DNA of 54,892 bases from Pseudomonadota bacterium (GTDB taxonomy: Bacteria; Pseudomonadota; Gammaproteobacteria; Steroidobacterales; Steroidobacteraceae), in NCBI GenBank assembly GCA_963205255.1, contig CAUJIK010000073.1:1-54892 (forward strand). Direction: 5' to 3'. A program made the position numbers and the translations under genes. Below the pieces are notes generated by a model, which saw only the letters and a list, made by a program, of their open reading frames with translations, made no database searches and was not told the DNA's origin. Of the stretch, positions 32,657 to 41,143 are shown one piece after another; position 1 is the first letter of the stretch; the number at the start of each line of letters is the position of its first letter.

Positions 32657-33487
32657 ATGAAAGGCGCTCGCGTACTGACTGCCGCATTGCTGTCCTTGTC
32701 TGCGCTGGTCGCGGGCAGCCCGGCGCTCGCGGCCGCGCCGCAGGAGTCCGTCTCGCCGCAACCGGCGAGACTTCCCGACGGCAAGCCGAACTTGACCGGA
32801 TTCTGGACGCCCATCGGCGGGCTGATGGATCGCAACTTCGGGCCAGGCGCCGTCGCGCGCGCGCCCCGGAGCGCCGCCGGCGGCACACAGGTGCCGCCCG
32901 CTCCCCACTCGCCGCTGAAATCCCCTTACAAGGAAAAGTACGAGGACGAGCGCGCCGCGGCCGCGCGCGGCGAGGTGCGTTTCGATCCCACGGCGGCCTG
33001 CCTGCCCCCGGGCATGCCGCGCATGATGAGTGCGATCTACGGCATCGAAATCCTGCAGACGGCGGGCCAGGTCACCATCACGGCCGAATGGCAGAACGCC
33101 CAGAGACGGATCTGGACCGACGGCCGCAAGCAGGCGGATCCGGAAGAGCTGCTTCCCACCTATGCCGGACATTCGGTCGGCCACTGGGAGGGCGACACGC
33201 TGGTGGTGGACACCCTCGGCGTCCGCGAAGACGCGCTGATCGACCAGTCCGGACTGCCGATCAGCGAGGCGCTGAGGATCACCGAGCGGATGTATCTGAG
33301 CAAGGATGAGCCCGGCGTTCTCATCAACGAGATCACCGTCAACGATCCGCTGGTGTTCACGACGCCATGGAGCAGGACGTATCGCTACCGTTACCGTCCC
33401 GAGCTGAACCTGCAGGAATACGTGTGCCTCGAGAATAACCGCAACGTGGATCCGGTAACCGGAGCGCCTACGTTCGATCACGACTGA
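32657..33487 (+). CDS. secreted unknown with conserved Cys pair, copy 2
   Basis: The protein has 276 residues from ATG 32657 (GTG 32654 also in frame); the signal peptide ends SPALAAAP. It has a longer N-terminal region than copy 1 (LPDGKPNLTGFWTPIGGLMD), then the shared core: AACLPPGMPRMMSAIYGIEI, NAQRRIWTDGRKQADPEELL, YAGHSVGHWEGDTLVVDTLG and LQEYVCLENNRN. GHWEGDTLVVDT is the most strongly kept motif. It has the same two cysteines as copy 1, consistent with a periplasmic disulfide. It ends ten bases inside the convergent regulator gene. Confidence 0.85.
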   Translation: MKGARVLTAALLSLSALVAGSPALAAAPQESVSPQPARLPDGKPNLTGFWTPIGGLMDRNFGPGAVARAPRSAAGGTQVPPAPHSPLKSPYKEKYEDERAAAARGEVRFDPTAACLPPGMPRMMSAIYGIEILQTAGQVTITAEWQNAQRRIWTDGRKQADPEELLPTYAGHSVGHWEGDTLVVDTLGVREDALIDQSGLPISEALRITERMYLSKDEPGVLINEITVNDPLVFTTPWSRTYRYRYRPELNLQEYVCLENNRNVDPVTGAPTFDHD

Positions 33488-35601
33488 GGAACGGGAGTCC
33501 TCGCCGCGCCGATGGAAGGTTGCTTCCGCGGCGCGGCAGCAGCCAGCACGTCCAGATCCGGATTGCGCGCATAGTGAGAACAAAGCCGCGTCGCCTCTGC
33601 CAGCGCGGCGCGCGCCTTCAAATGATCGTTGCGCAACACCCAGGCCTGCGCCAGACGCAGCAGTCCTGAAGGCTCCATCGGCTTGCCGGATGCCTGTTCC
33701 AGATCGCGCTCGAGCACGCGCTCCACGGCCGGCGGCACCCGCGCCGCATCCAGACCCAGCAGCGTCGCGTAGTAATAGGCGCGCCAGACACTGTCGGCCA
33801 CCGTGCCATTGCCGTTCATGAAATCGCGCTCGAGAATCGTCAGCGCCTTGGTATAGGCCTCGAGCGCACCGGCCGCATCGCCGGCCCGGCGGCGCGAATC
33901 GCCGAGATCGCCCCACATCTGGTGGATCTCCGCCTCGCCGCCAGCACTCGCGGCCTTCAATGCCTTCTCGCGGTATTCCACCGAGCGCGCGAAATCACGC
34001 ATGTAGAAATGCAGCGCGCCGAGGAATTCATCGCCGGCATAGCTGCCCGGCGCCAGCGCCGCGGCGCGCTCGTACAACTCGCGCGCCTGATCGAACTGCG
34101 AATGGCACATGTACACCGTGCCGAGATTGGTCACGGTGTATTCGTTGATCTCCAGATCAGCGGCCGAGCGCAGTTCCTGCAACGCCCGCTCGATCGAACC
34201 TGTCTGGAACTCGAAGATGCCCAGCCACATGCGAGTCTTCCAGAAGGAAGGATCAAGGTCGGCGGCATGCCGGGCGTTGCGCAGCATCGATTCACGCAAC
34301 GCATCGCCGCCTTCCTGGCGGTAGAGCGCGAACTCGATGCCCGCAAGGCCGAAGGCCACGTCCAGGTCATCGGGATAGGTCTGCGCCAGCGCGCGGTAGC
34401 GCTCCAGAGCCTCCTGCGCCCGCCCCGTCTTGCTCAGGAAGTAGGCGTGTGCGCCCAGCGCCGTCGGGCTGTCTGGCGTCAGTTGCACGGCGCGGCTGCA
34501 GGCGCGCTCCGCGTTGTACAGATTCCTGGTTTCGTCGCCGACCCAGATGTAGTCGAGGATGGTTTCGCACAGGGCCGCGTACGCCTCGGCGTAGTTGGGG
34601 TCCTGGCGTGTCGCCGCCTCGAAGCTCGATTGCGCGCGCCTGAGGTTCAGTTCACTTGGCGCGCTGTCCAGATAGCGGCGCCCCTGCAGATAATCGTCCT
34701 GTACAGGCGCCAGCGGGAAATGCGGCGGATTGCCGCCCCCGGCGGCAGGCAGACCCATTGCGCGATGCACCGCGGCGATGACCCTTTCGCTCACGCCGGC
34801 GCGTACGGCCTCCTCTGCCCCGTGAGGGAAGCTCTCGGCCCAGATCTGCTCGCGGTGGCCGCGCGAGGGCACATACATGTACAGGCGTACACCGCTGAAG
34901 CGGCCCACCGTCACCAGCTCGCCATCCAGCACGGCTTCGGCGCGCAGCTGCCGCGCGATTTCGCGCGGATCGGGGCTGCCGGCGATCAGCGCCGCGGCGG
35001 GTGAAGCCACGCCCAGGGATTTTTCGAGCCCGTCGCGGATCGCCACGGCGAACTCGCCACCTTCATCACCACGGACCGGCAACACCACGATGCGGTGCCG
35101 GCCGAAACGCGATGCCTGCGCGCCGGCGCTCGACACAGCCGCCTCCTGTCGCGGACCAGCCGTTCGCGACATAAACAGGGCCGCCGCCACAGCCAGTGCT
35201 GCCAACCCGGCCACCAGCGCCAACCAGCGAGCCCTGCGGCGAGCAGGCGGCAGTGACGGCGCCTCGTCATCTGCTGGCGCAGCCGCATCTGACGCAGCCG
35301 CATCCGCTGGTGCGGCGGTATCCACTTCCTCGGCCTGCACCTCGTCCGCCGTGAGATAGAGCTGGTGCGCCTGCGTGTTCAACGCGCGCGCGACCCGCTC
35401 CAGGGTCTGCGGATCCACGGCCAGCCCGCGGAACACGCGGTTGACCACATCCTTGGGCGCCGCATCCAGCCCTTCGAGGTCAGCCATGCGCTCGGCCAGA
35501 GCCGCCTGGGTCTTCAGGCCGGCTTCGGTCAGCGCCTTGACCAGCTTGCGCCGCGATCCACGGATGCCCCGACGGCGGCTGCGGATTTCAGATTCGGACA
35601 T
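33478..35601 (-). CDS. membrane-anchored HTH regulator with TolB-like and TPR domains
   Basis: The protein has 707 residues. The N-terminal about 85 residues resemble an XRE-type helix-turn-helix (KTQAALAERMADLEGLDAAP, VNRVFRGLAVDPQTLERVAR). One transmembrane helix follows at about 127-146 (WLALVAGLAALAVAAALFM). Then come a TolB/FlgO-like domain (HRIVVLPVRGDEGGEFAVAI, EIARQLRAEAVLDGELV) and TPR repeats over about 310-650 (NYAEAYAALCETILDY, TYMCHSQFDQARELYERAA-like units). It looks like a CadC-style one-component sensor with an XRE domain. It converges on the receptor operon with a ten-base overlap, so it could regulate that operon, but this is inference. Confidence 0.8.
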   Translation of the reverse strand: MSESEIRSRRRGIRGSRRKLVKALTEAGLKTQAALAERMADLEGLDAAPKDVVNRVFRGLAVDPQTLERVARALNTQAHQLYLTADEVQAEEVDTAAPADAAASDAAAPADDEAPSLPPARRRARWLALVAGLAALAVAAALFMSRTAGPRQEAAVSSAGAQASRFGRHRIVVLPVRGDEGGEFAVAIRDGLEKSLGVASPAAALIAGSPDPREIARQLRAEAVLDGELVTVGRFSGVRLYMYVPSRGHREQIWAESFPHGAEEAVRAGVSERVIAAVHRAMGLPAAGGGNPPHFPLAPVQDDYLQGRRYLDSAPSELNLRRAQSSFEAATRQDPNYAEAYAALCETILDYIWVGDETRNLYNAERACSRAVQLTPDSPTALGAHAYFLSKTGRAQEALERYRALAQTYPDDLDVAFGLAGIEFALYRQEGGDALRESMLRNARHAADLDPSFWKTRMWLGIFEFQTGSIERALQELRSAADLEINEYTVTNLGTVYMCHSQFDQARELYERAAALAPGSYAGDEFLGALHFYMRDFARSVEYREKALKAASAGGEAEIHQMWGDLGDSRRRAGDAAGALEAYTKALTILERDFMNGNGTVADSVWRAYYYATLLGLDAARVPPAVERVLERDLEQASGKPMEPSGLLRLAQAWVLRNDHLKARAALAEATRLCSHYARNPDLDVLAAAAPRKQPSIGAARTPVPQS

Positions 35602-35760
35602 TGTTCAAAGATGAAATCGGGCAAAGATCCGCTCAACGGGGGGCAAGACTACCAAGAAACACGCGCCTGGAACGCTATCCGGCGTTAACTGCCGCCTACT
35701 GTCGATGCATTCGGCGGCCTCGCGACCCATCTTGCGCCGCGAATGGACAACGCACCCGAG

Positions 35761-36048
35761 ATGTCTTGCCGATACCGCGTCACCGCCGGGCTGCTGGCGC
35801 TGCTGTGCCTCGCCAGCGGATGCGCGCGGAGCCTGTCGGGCACCTGGCAGGACACCGCCGGCCTCACGACCTACCAGTTCGCCCGGGACGGCAGCGTCGT
35901 CATGACCATCCTCGGCACCAGCGTGCGTGGCGACTACCAGATCCAGGGCGACCGCGTGGTGGTCAACGGCCCGCAGGGAACGGTGGTGCTGCGACGTGAT
36001 GGCGACCGGCTCAGCGGGCCCACGGGACTGGAGCTGACGCCGCGCTGA
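35761..36048 (+). CDS. small lipoprotein, lipocalin-like fragment of unknown role
   Basis: The protein has 95 residues from ATG 35761; ATG 35743 would add acidic residues that suit a signal peptide less. The lipobox LLCLASGC is followed by GTWQDTAGLTTYQFARDG, GTSVRGDYQIQGDRVVVNG and VLRRDGDRLSGPTGLEL, a repeated short-strand pattern like small beta-barrel lipoproteins that open with GTW. No named family is assigned. It is the first gene after the divergent region with the HTH/TPR regulator and lies 46 bases before the next lipoprotein on the same strand. Confidence 0.75.
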   Translation: MSCRYRVTAGLLALLCLASGCARSLSGTWQDTAGLTTYQFARDGSVVMTILGTSVRGDYQIQGDRVVVNGPQGTVVLRRDGDRLSGPTGLELTPR

Positions 36049-36094
36049 CCCCGGACCCGCGCGAAACCAACACATGAAGAGGAGTGCCACATAC

Positions 36095-37093
36095 ATGAAC
36101 AGTTGCATCAGGCGGACCCTGCGAGGCGTTGCCCTGCTGTCGGTCCTGGGCCTGCTGGCCGGTTGCGGATCGGCGGAGGCACCGAAGGCGGCCGCGCAGA
36201 AGGCCCCGGCGCGCCAGGAGAATGGCGCGAGGCAGAACCAGGACGCCACGGCCGCGCAGGTCGCCGCCGAAGCACGCGGCAAGCTCAAGTGCCCGGCTAA
36301 AGTGCAGCTCGCCGTGCGCGCGCCCAATGCGCCGGTGGACGACATCGTCGGCGTGCGTCCCGGAATGACCTACGACGAGGCCGCGCATGGGGTGATGTGC
36401 ACGCACGATCTGCTGGTCGTCACCGAGGACGCCCGCGGCCGCTTCCAGATCAATACCCACGGCCAGAAACTGCGCCAGGGTTTCGGCGCCGGCTTCGCGC
36501 AGCCGCGCGTGCACGTGCAGAAGACCGCGCGCGACTACGCCCGCGACCTGCAGTATCGCGACTCCAGCCGCGCCGCCGCGCAGATCGCGCCCGGCACGGC
36601 ACGCTGGTACGTCGGTACCATGGGCGCGCCGGGTCAGGAGCGCGTGGTGAACCTCTGGCGAGAGGAAGGCTACGAGGAGGGCCGCAACCCGACCATCGAG
36701 AGCGTCATCCAGGCGCTCATGGGCAAGTACGGTCCGGTGACCCAACGCGCTGGCAACCAGGGCGGCGGCGAACAGAATCTCACCTGGGCCAATGATCCGT
36801 TCGGCCGCCGCATCACCGAAACCTCGCCGCTGTTCCGCAGATGCAATGCGGTTGCCAGCTCGACCGCTGCGCTGTCGTTCTCGCCGGACTGCGGCATCGT
36901 GGTCGCGGCCCGCATCGTGCCGGCTCGCGAGAACCCCGCGCTGGCCAGCGTCCTGAACGTCATCGTCGTGGATCAGGCCGGAGGCTATGAAGCCATCCAG
37001 AAGACCGAGCAATGGTTCGCGCAGCAGGATGCCCAGCGCCGCGCCGCTGAAGTCGAAGCGGCGGGCAGGAATGCCGGCGCTCCCACGCTGTGA
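36095..37093 (+). CDS. lipoprotein of unknown function, paralogue of 37874-38650
   Basis: The protein has 332 residues from ATG 36095 (GAGGAG site); ATG 36074 adds seven residues. The lipobox is LGLLAGC, then a low-complexity Ala/Gln/Lys linker. The folded part begins VGVRPGMTYDEAAHGVMC and includes ARWYVGTMGAPGQERVVNLW, ESVIQALMGKYGPVTQ, NLTWANDPFGRR and CGIVVAARIVPAREN. The same order of motifs is found in the secreted protein at 37874-38650, so the two arose by duplication. The LGM(R/T)xGMT start recalls periplasmic SmpA/OmlA-like beta domains, but this is weak. Function unknown. Confidence 0.82.
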   Translation: MNSCIRRTLRGVALLSVLGLLAGCGSAEAPKAAAQKAPARQENGARQNQDATAAQVAAEARGKLKCPAKVQLAVRAPNAPVDDIVGVRPGMTYDEAAHGVMCTHDLLVVTEDARGRFQINTHGQKLRQGFGAGFAQPRVHVQKTARDYARDLQYRDSSRAAAQIAPGTARWYVGTMGAPGQERVVNLWREEGYEEGRNPTIESVIQALMGKYGPVTQRAGNQGGGEQNLTWANDPFGRRITETSPLFRRCNAVASSTAALSFSPDCGIVVAARIVPARENPALASVLNVIVVDQAGGYEAIQKTEQWFAQQDAQRRAAEVEAAGRNAGAPTL

Positions 37094-37104
37094 GCACGGA
37101 AGCC

Positions 37105-37854
37105 ATGACAACCCGTATGGCGATGTTCGTGGCGGCGCTGTGCCTTGCCGCCTGCGGAAGCCCGGACACACGGGAATCCACTGACGCTGCGACACCGGGC
37201 GCCGATACGAGTGAGCAACCGGCGCCGGGTGGCGCGGCGGCGAGCAACCTCGCGGACCAGACCGCAACCCGGGTCGCGCCGCGGACGCTCGCCGGCCGCG
37301 ACCGCGAACTGGTCAACCCCGACAACAGCACGCTGGTCTTTCTCTACTACGATCTCGCCGGCATCGCACCGCCGATGAATGACTGGGTCGAGCGCGACAC
37401 GCGCGTGCAGTTCGCACGGCCGGCGGACAAGGACGCGCGGCGCGGCGATGTGCGGGCCGAGCTCCAGGCCACGCAGCTGGCCGTGCGCGATGTCGGCCGG
37501 ATGCGCCTGTCCATGAATGCCAACCTCAGCGACTACGACCCGACCTATGGCGAGTTCACGGTGCGCGCGCTGGCGCCAAGTTCGGTGGTCGAATTCGATG
37601 CCTTCGGACAGAAGGTGTCGGTCCGGTTCGGCAATGGCCGCGACGCGCAGCTGTGGCGGGTGGATGCCGACCAGGCCCGCGCCATACGTGATCGAATCAG
37701 CTACGGCAGCGTCACGCTCGACGCATTGCTCGTCCTCACCGGCGCACAGCCCGCGGTGCAGGGCGGCGCCCTGGTCACCGATGTCGTCGAGTACGAAATG
37801 CGCGACTCGCTGCGCGGACAGCTCATTGGCCGCGTGCAGGTGATTCCTCGTTGA
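37105..37854 (+). CDS. lipoprotein of unknown function
   Basis: The protein has 249 residues from ATG 37105 (GGAAG five bases upstream); GTG 37090 overlaps the previous stop and is the alternative. The lipobox ALCLAAC is followed by an Ala/Pro/Thr linker. The folded region has STLVFLYYDLAGIAPPMNDW, VERDTRVQFARPADKDARRG, FTVRALAPSSVVEFDAFGQK and VTDVVEYEMRD. The family is not recognised. It sits between the two paralogous proteins of this operon with 11 and 19 bases on either side, so all are probably made together. Confidence 0.8.
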   Translation: MTTRMAMFVAALCLAACGSPDTRESTDAATPGADTSEQPAPGGAAASNLADQTATRVAPRTLAGRDRELVNPDNSTLVFLYYDLAGIAPPMNDWVERDTRVQFARPADKDARRGDVRAELQATQLAVRDVGRMRLSMNANLSDYDPTYGEFTVRALAPSSVVEFDAFGQKVSVRFGNGRDAQLWRVDADQARAIRDRISYGSVTLDALLVLTGAQPAVQGGALVTDVVEYEMRDSLRGQLIGRVQVIPR

Positions 37855-37873
37855 CTGGATACAGGAGAACAGC

Positions 37874-38650
37874 ATGAAACAGACCATTGCATCCGCGCTC
37901 GCCATCGCCGCGCTCATCATCTCGGCCCTCGTCATCACAAACCCGGTCAGTGCGGCCTCCTCCGGCGACCGCACGGCGGATGTCCTCGGCATGCGGCTGG
38001 GCATGACACCGGCCGAGATCAAGACCGCGCTGAGCGCTTCTGGACTGGGGTTCCAGGTGCGCGAGATCAACAACACGCTGCGGGAGCTTCCCGGCGCCAC
38101 CTTTCTCGGCAGCATCCACGCCCTGCGCGGCGGCGGAGATGTCCGCAGCGACGAGATCCGAGTGGATTTCCCGCCGCCGCCTCATGAACCGCGCGCGGTG
38201 CTGGTCACGCGTCTGGTGCAATATCCGGTGGAAAGCGGCCCGCTCACCCGGGAAGTTGCCGCCGCGCTGGACGAGAAATACGGCTCGAACCGCCTGATAG
38301 ACGATCGCTACGCCAACGCCGCGTCACTGCGGCTGGCCTGGATCGATACGTCCGCTGGCGCGCGCATTCTCGACAAGTCGAGCAAGTGCCCGCGAGCCCA
38401 CTGGTCGCCACGCACCACCGAAGGCCATGCCTTCTTCAACAACATCCAGTTCGTCGACGGCTGCGGCTTCACCATCATTGCCAACTTCAGAGGTGGCGAC
38501 CCCGGCACGCCGCGCGCGCCCATGGTCAGTGGGTTCTGGACCACCATCGTGGACTACGCCTCGCTGCGGCAGCAGATCGCGCAGACCCAGGCCTACGTGG
38601 AGCAGCAGGTCCACGGCGCCGCGAAGGCGCGCGGCACACCGCAGCTCTGA
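37874..38650 (+). CDS. secreted protein of unknown function, paralogue of 36095-37093
   Basis: The protein has 258 residues and a cleavable signal peptide (AALIISALVITNPVSAASS) rather than a lipobox. The domain starts VLGMRLGMTPAEIKTALSA and continues TREVAAALDEKYGSNRLID, SLRLAWIDTSAG, CPRAHWSPRTTEGHAFFNNI and GCGFTIIANFRGGDPGTPR, ending in a Gln-rich helix (LRQQIAQTQAYVEQQ). Motif order and the Cys before the I-I/V-V-A strand match the lipoprotein at 36095-37093. Function unknown. A good GGAGAACAGC site precedes ATG 37874. Confidence 0.82.
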   Translation: MKQTIASALAIAALIISALVITNPVSAASSGDRTADVLGMRLGMTPAEIKTALSASGLGFQVREINNTLRELPGATFLGSIHALRGGGDVRSDEIRVDFPPPPHEPRAVLVTRLVQYPVESGPLTREVAAALDEKYGSNRLIDDRYANAASLRLAWIDTSAGARILDKSSKCPRAHWSPRTTEGHAFFNNIQFVDGCGFTIIANFRGGDPGTPRAPMVSGFWTTIVDYASLRQQIAQTQAYVEQQVHGAAKARGTPQL

Positions 38651-38677
38651 TCCACCAAACCACAAAGGGAGATCGAC

Positions 38678-39544
38678 ATGACGAAACGCGGCCGCATTCT
38701 GCGCGACACACAGGCCGGCGACGGACTGGTCACCATCGAGGGCCAGCAATATACGTTCCGTCTGGAGGGCATCTGGCGCTCGGAATTCGCCCCCAGGGTC
38801 AACGGCGTGGTCGAGGCCGAGTTCGATGAGCAGGGCAACCTTGTGAGCCTGCGCGGCCTCGATGCCTCGACGCTGGCCGGCGAGCAGGCAACGCAGGCAC
38901 TGGGCGCCGCGCAAGTTGCCGCGAAAAAGCTCGCTAGCGACTTCCAGTCGCAGGGGCTGCCACTCATCCGGCAGCATGCTCAGCGCATCGGTTATCCCAC
39001 GCTCGCCGGTTTCGCGGCCGTGGTGCTGGGCTGGTTCTTCCTGCCCTTCCTGTCGGCCGAGATTCCCTTCGGCCCGGACATCAGCGCCACCTTCCATCAG
39101 ACGCTGAAACTGTCCAACGCGGTCGCAGACTCAGCCGGCATGGAAGCGCTGGCCGGCAGCCTCGACCGTCACGGCGCTGTCCGCGGCAGCGCCGGGTTGC
39201 TCGGCCTGTTATGTTTCGTGGCGCTGGCGGCCGTATTCCTGCCGCAGATCTGGAGGGACCGCCGCGCCGCGTGGGGATTGTTCGCGCCGCTTGCCGTGTT
39301 CGTGCTGGCACTGGCCGTCATGTACTGGCGGGTATCGTCGCTGGCTTCGGCCGGTCTCGATGCCGCCGCCGAATTCGGTGGCGCGGAGTATCGCCAGATG
39401 GCAAAGGAGATGGCGCGGGAGGCCGCCGCGCAGATGCGTGAAGCCATCTCCATCGGCTCCGGCCTGTGGCTGTCGCTGGCCGGCGTGCTGCTGCTGGCCT
39501 GGGTCGGGCGGAAGTCTCTCGCAAGGAACAAGGAACGGACATGA
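38678..39544 (+). CDS. inner-membrane protein of unknown function with four helices
   Basis: The protein has 288 residues. A soluble N-terminal domain (about 1-95) has GLVTIEGQQYTFRLEGIWRS and VVEAEFDEQGNLVSLRGLDA. Four membrane segments follow: LAGFAAVVLGWFFLPFL (about 109), GLLGLLCFVALAAVFLPQIW, GLFAPLAVFVLALAVMYWRV and GLWLSLAGVLLLAWVG near the C-terminus. A charged amphipathic helix (YRQMAKEMAREAAAQMREAI) lies before the last. It could anchor or energise the lipoproteins of this operon, but no transporter motif is seen. Its stop overlaps the next start (ATGA). Confidence 0.8.
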   Translation: MTKRGRILRDTQAGDGLVTIEGQQYTFRLEGIWRSEFAPRVNGVVEAEFDEQGNLVSLRGLDASTLAGEQATQALGAAQVAAKKLASDFQSQGLPLIRQHAQRIGYPTLAGFAAVVLGWFFLPFLSAEIPFGPDISATFHQTLKLSNAVADSAGMEALAGSLDRHGAVRGSAGLLGLLCFVALAAVFLPQIWRDRRAAWGLFAPLAVFVLALAVMYWRVSSLASAGLDAAAEFGGAEYRQMAKEMAREAAAQMREAISIGSGLWLSLAGVLLLAWVGRKSLARNKERT

Positions 39545-39999
39545 AACACTGCACCGCGGTTGTTGCCACCGCCGGCCTCATGCTGCTGGCCGCTTGCGGC
39601 GAGTCGGCCCCGACGTCAGGCGCCAGCGCCGCGGCAACCGTTTCCGAGCTGCCGTTGCGGCGCGGATTCTATGTATCCAGCGACACGGCCTGCGGCGACG
39701 CTTCCAATGCGACGCTGCTGCTCATGAAGCGCGACGGCATCAACGGCTCGCGCGATGCCTGCGCCTTCCAGTCCATCGAACAGACCGGGCCACAGAGCTA
39801 TCGCGTGATCGAGCAATGCGCCGACCTGCAAGCCGGCGCCGATGAGGCCGATGTCCAGGGCGTCGTGTGGGAGATTCCGGACGATTCGCGCTTCACGTCG
39901 AAATCCGACAGCGGCTGGGAGCGCAGCTTCCGCTACTGCGAACAGGCAAGCCTGCCGGATTCGTGGCGGGACAACGACATCAGCGATCTGGTCGAGTGA
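39541..39999 (+). CDS. small lipoprotein closing the unknown-function operon
   Basis: The protein has 152 residues from ATG 39541, which overlaps the previous stop and follows AAGGAACGG. The lipobox LMLLAAC gives a lipid-anchored chain with LPLRRGFYVSSDTACGDASN, DACAFQSIEQTGPQSYRVIE and WERSFRYCEQASLPDSWRD. Four cysteines in the mature chain may form two disulfides. No named family is recognised. It is translationally coupled to the four-helix membrane protein, so the two probably work together. Confidence 0.8.
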   Translation: MKHCTAVVATAGLMLLAACGESAPTSGASAAATVSELPLRRGFYVSSDTACGDASNATLLLMKRDGINGSRDACAFQSIEQTGPQSYRVIEQCADLQAGADEADVQGVVWEIPDDSRFTSKSDSGWERSFRYCEQASLPDSWRDNDISDLVE

Positions 40000-40080
40000 G
40001 TCTCATGGAATATCTGCTCTTGCGGTAGAACCGGCGTGCCGGCGATGCTTGCATCCACGTCGGTGGATAGTGCGAAATCC

Positions 40081-41136
40081 ATGCAGCAGACATTGTTTCC
40101 CGGGACTCCTGGCGATTCCGGCTTGGCGCGTGGCGCGTCTGATGTTCTCGTCGAGCCCGCGCCGATCGACCCCATGCTGGTCGAGCTTGCCGCCATGTTG
40201 CCATCCACGCTGCGGCTGGGTACGGCATCGTGGAACTATCCCGGCTGGACCGGGCTGGTTTGGGCGCAGAACTATCCTGAAGCGATCCTCTCGCGTCACG
40301 GCCTGCATGCTTACGCCAGGCATCCGCTGTTTCGCACCGTCAGCCTGGATCGCGGCTTCTACCGTCCGCTGACTGCCGCACAGTTCGCCGACTATGCGGC
40401 CCGGGTTCCCGCCGACTTTCGCTTCATGGTGAAGGCTCCGAGCCTGGTGACCGACATCCTCGTGCGCGACGGGTCTGGACGCGGCAGCCGTCCCAACGAT
40501 CATTTCCTGGATGCGGCTTGCGCCCTGCGCGAGTTCGTCGAACCCGCCCTGCATGGGCTGGGTGCAAAGCTCGGTGTGCTGGTTTTTCAGATCAGTCCCC
40601 TGCCGCCCTCCAGGCTCGCAAGTATTCCGGAGTTGATCGATCGCCTGCACACGTTGTTGCACGCGCTTCCCGACGTTCGTTCGACAGTGCCCGAGGCTGT
40701 GGTGGCTGTGGAAGTGCGTAACCCTGAGTGGTTGATACCCGCTTTTACGCAAGTCTTGCGCGAAACCGGCGCCACCTACTGCATGGCCCTGCATGCCAGG
40801 ATGCCGCCGATCGACGCACAGCTTCCCCTCCTCCGCGCCCTTTGGCCCGGTCCTCTGGTTTGCCGCTGGAATCTCAATCCGGTGCACGGCGCGTTCGGCT
40901 ACGAGAATGCGCAGCAGACATATGCTCCCTATGACCGGATGATGGATCCTGATCCGCAGACGCGTGCTGTGCTGGCGCGGGTGATCGCCGGCACCGTCAA
41001 CGCCGGGCAGCTGGCCTATGTGAGCCTCAGCAACAAGGCAGAGGGGTGCGCGCCGTTGTCGGTGATCGCGCTGGCGAGGGAGGTGCGGGGTTTGCAGCAG
41101 GCCGGCGCGCTCCCTGCTGGACGCACCGGCGTATGA
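40081..41136 (+). CDS. DUF72 family protein (YecE-like)
   Basis: The 351-residue TIM-barrel protein of unknown biochemical role is preferred from ATG 40081 (MQQTLFPGTPG), as family members often open with a similar run; GTG 40036 and ATG 40045 extend it. Family features are LRLGTASWNYPGWTGLVWAQ, FRTVSLDRGFYRPLTAAQFA, FRFMVKAPSLVTD, LGVLVFQISPLPPSRL, VAVEVRNPEWLIPAF and LVCRWNLNPVHGAFGYENAQ. The C-terminal half shows the usual Asn and Tyr-rich end (AYVSLSNKAEGCAPLSV). It stands alone after the lipoprotein operon; 40000-40080 shows only short hairpins. Confidence 0.88.
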   Translation: MQQTLFPGTPGDSGLARGASDVLVEPAPIDPMLVELAAMLPSTLRLGTASWNYPGWTGLVWAQNYPEAILSRHGLHAYARHPLFRTVSLDRGFYRPLTAAQFADYAARVPADFRFMVKAPSLVTDILVRDGSGRGSRPNDHFLDAACALREFVEPALHGLGAKLGVLVFQISPLPPSRLASIPELIDRLHTLLHALPDVRSTVPEAVVAVEVRNPEWLIPAFTQVLRETGATYCMALHARMPPIDAQLPLLRALWPGPLVCRWNLNPVHGAFGYENAQQTYAPYDRMMDPDPQTRAVLARVIAGTVNAGQLAYVSLSNKAEGCAPLSVIALAREVRGLQQAGALPAGRTGV

Positions 41137-41143
41137 TCCTCAC

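Noticed and set aside
31049-33916. Long minus-strand frame opposite the DUF6152 and Cys-pair genes
   Set aside because: It covers four recognisable plus-strand genes with signal peptides and conserved motifs; the antisense product has no domain.
40022-40075. Short hairpins before the DUF72 gene (CCGGC-GT-GCCGG and ATCCAC-GTCG-GTGGAT)
   Set aside because: Five- and six-base stems are expected by chance at this GC content and have no T-run or placement that suggests a function.
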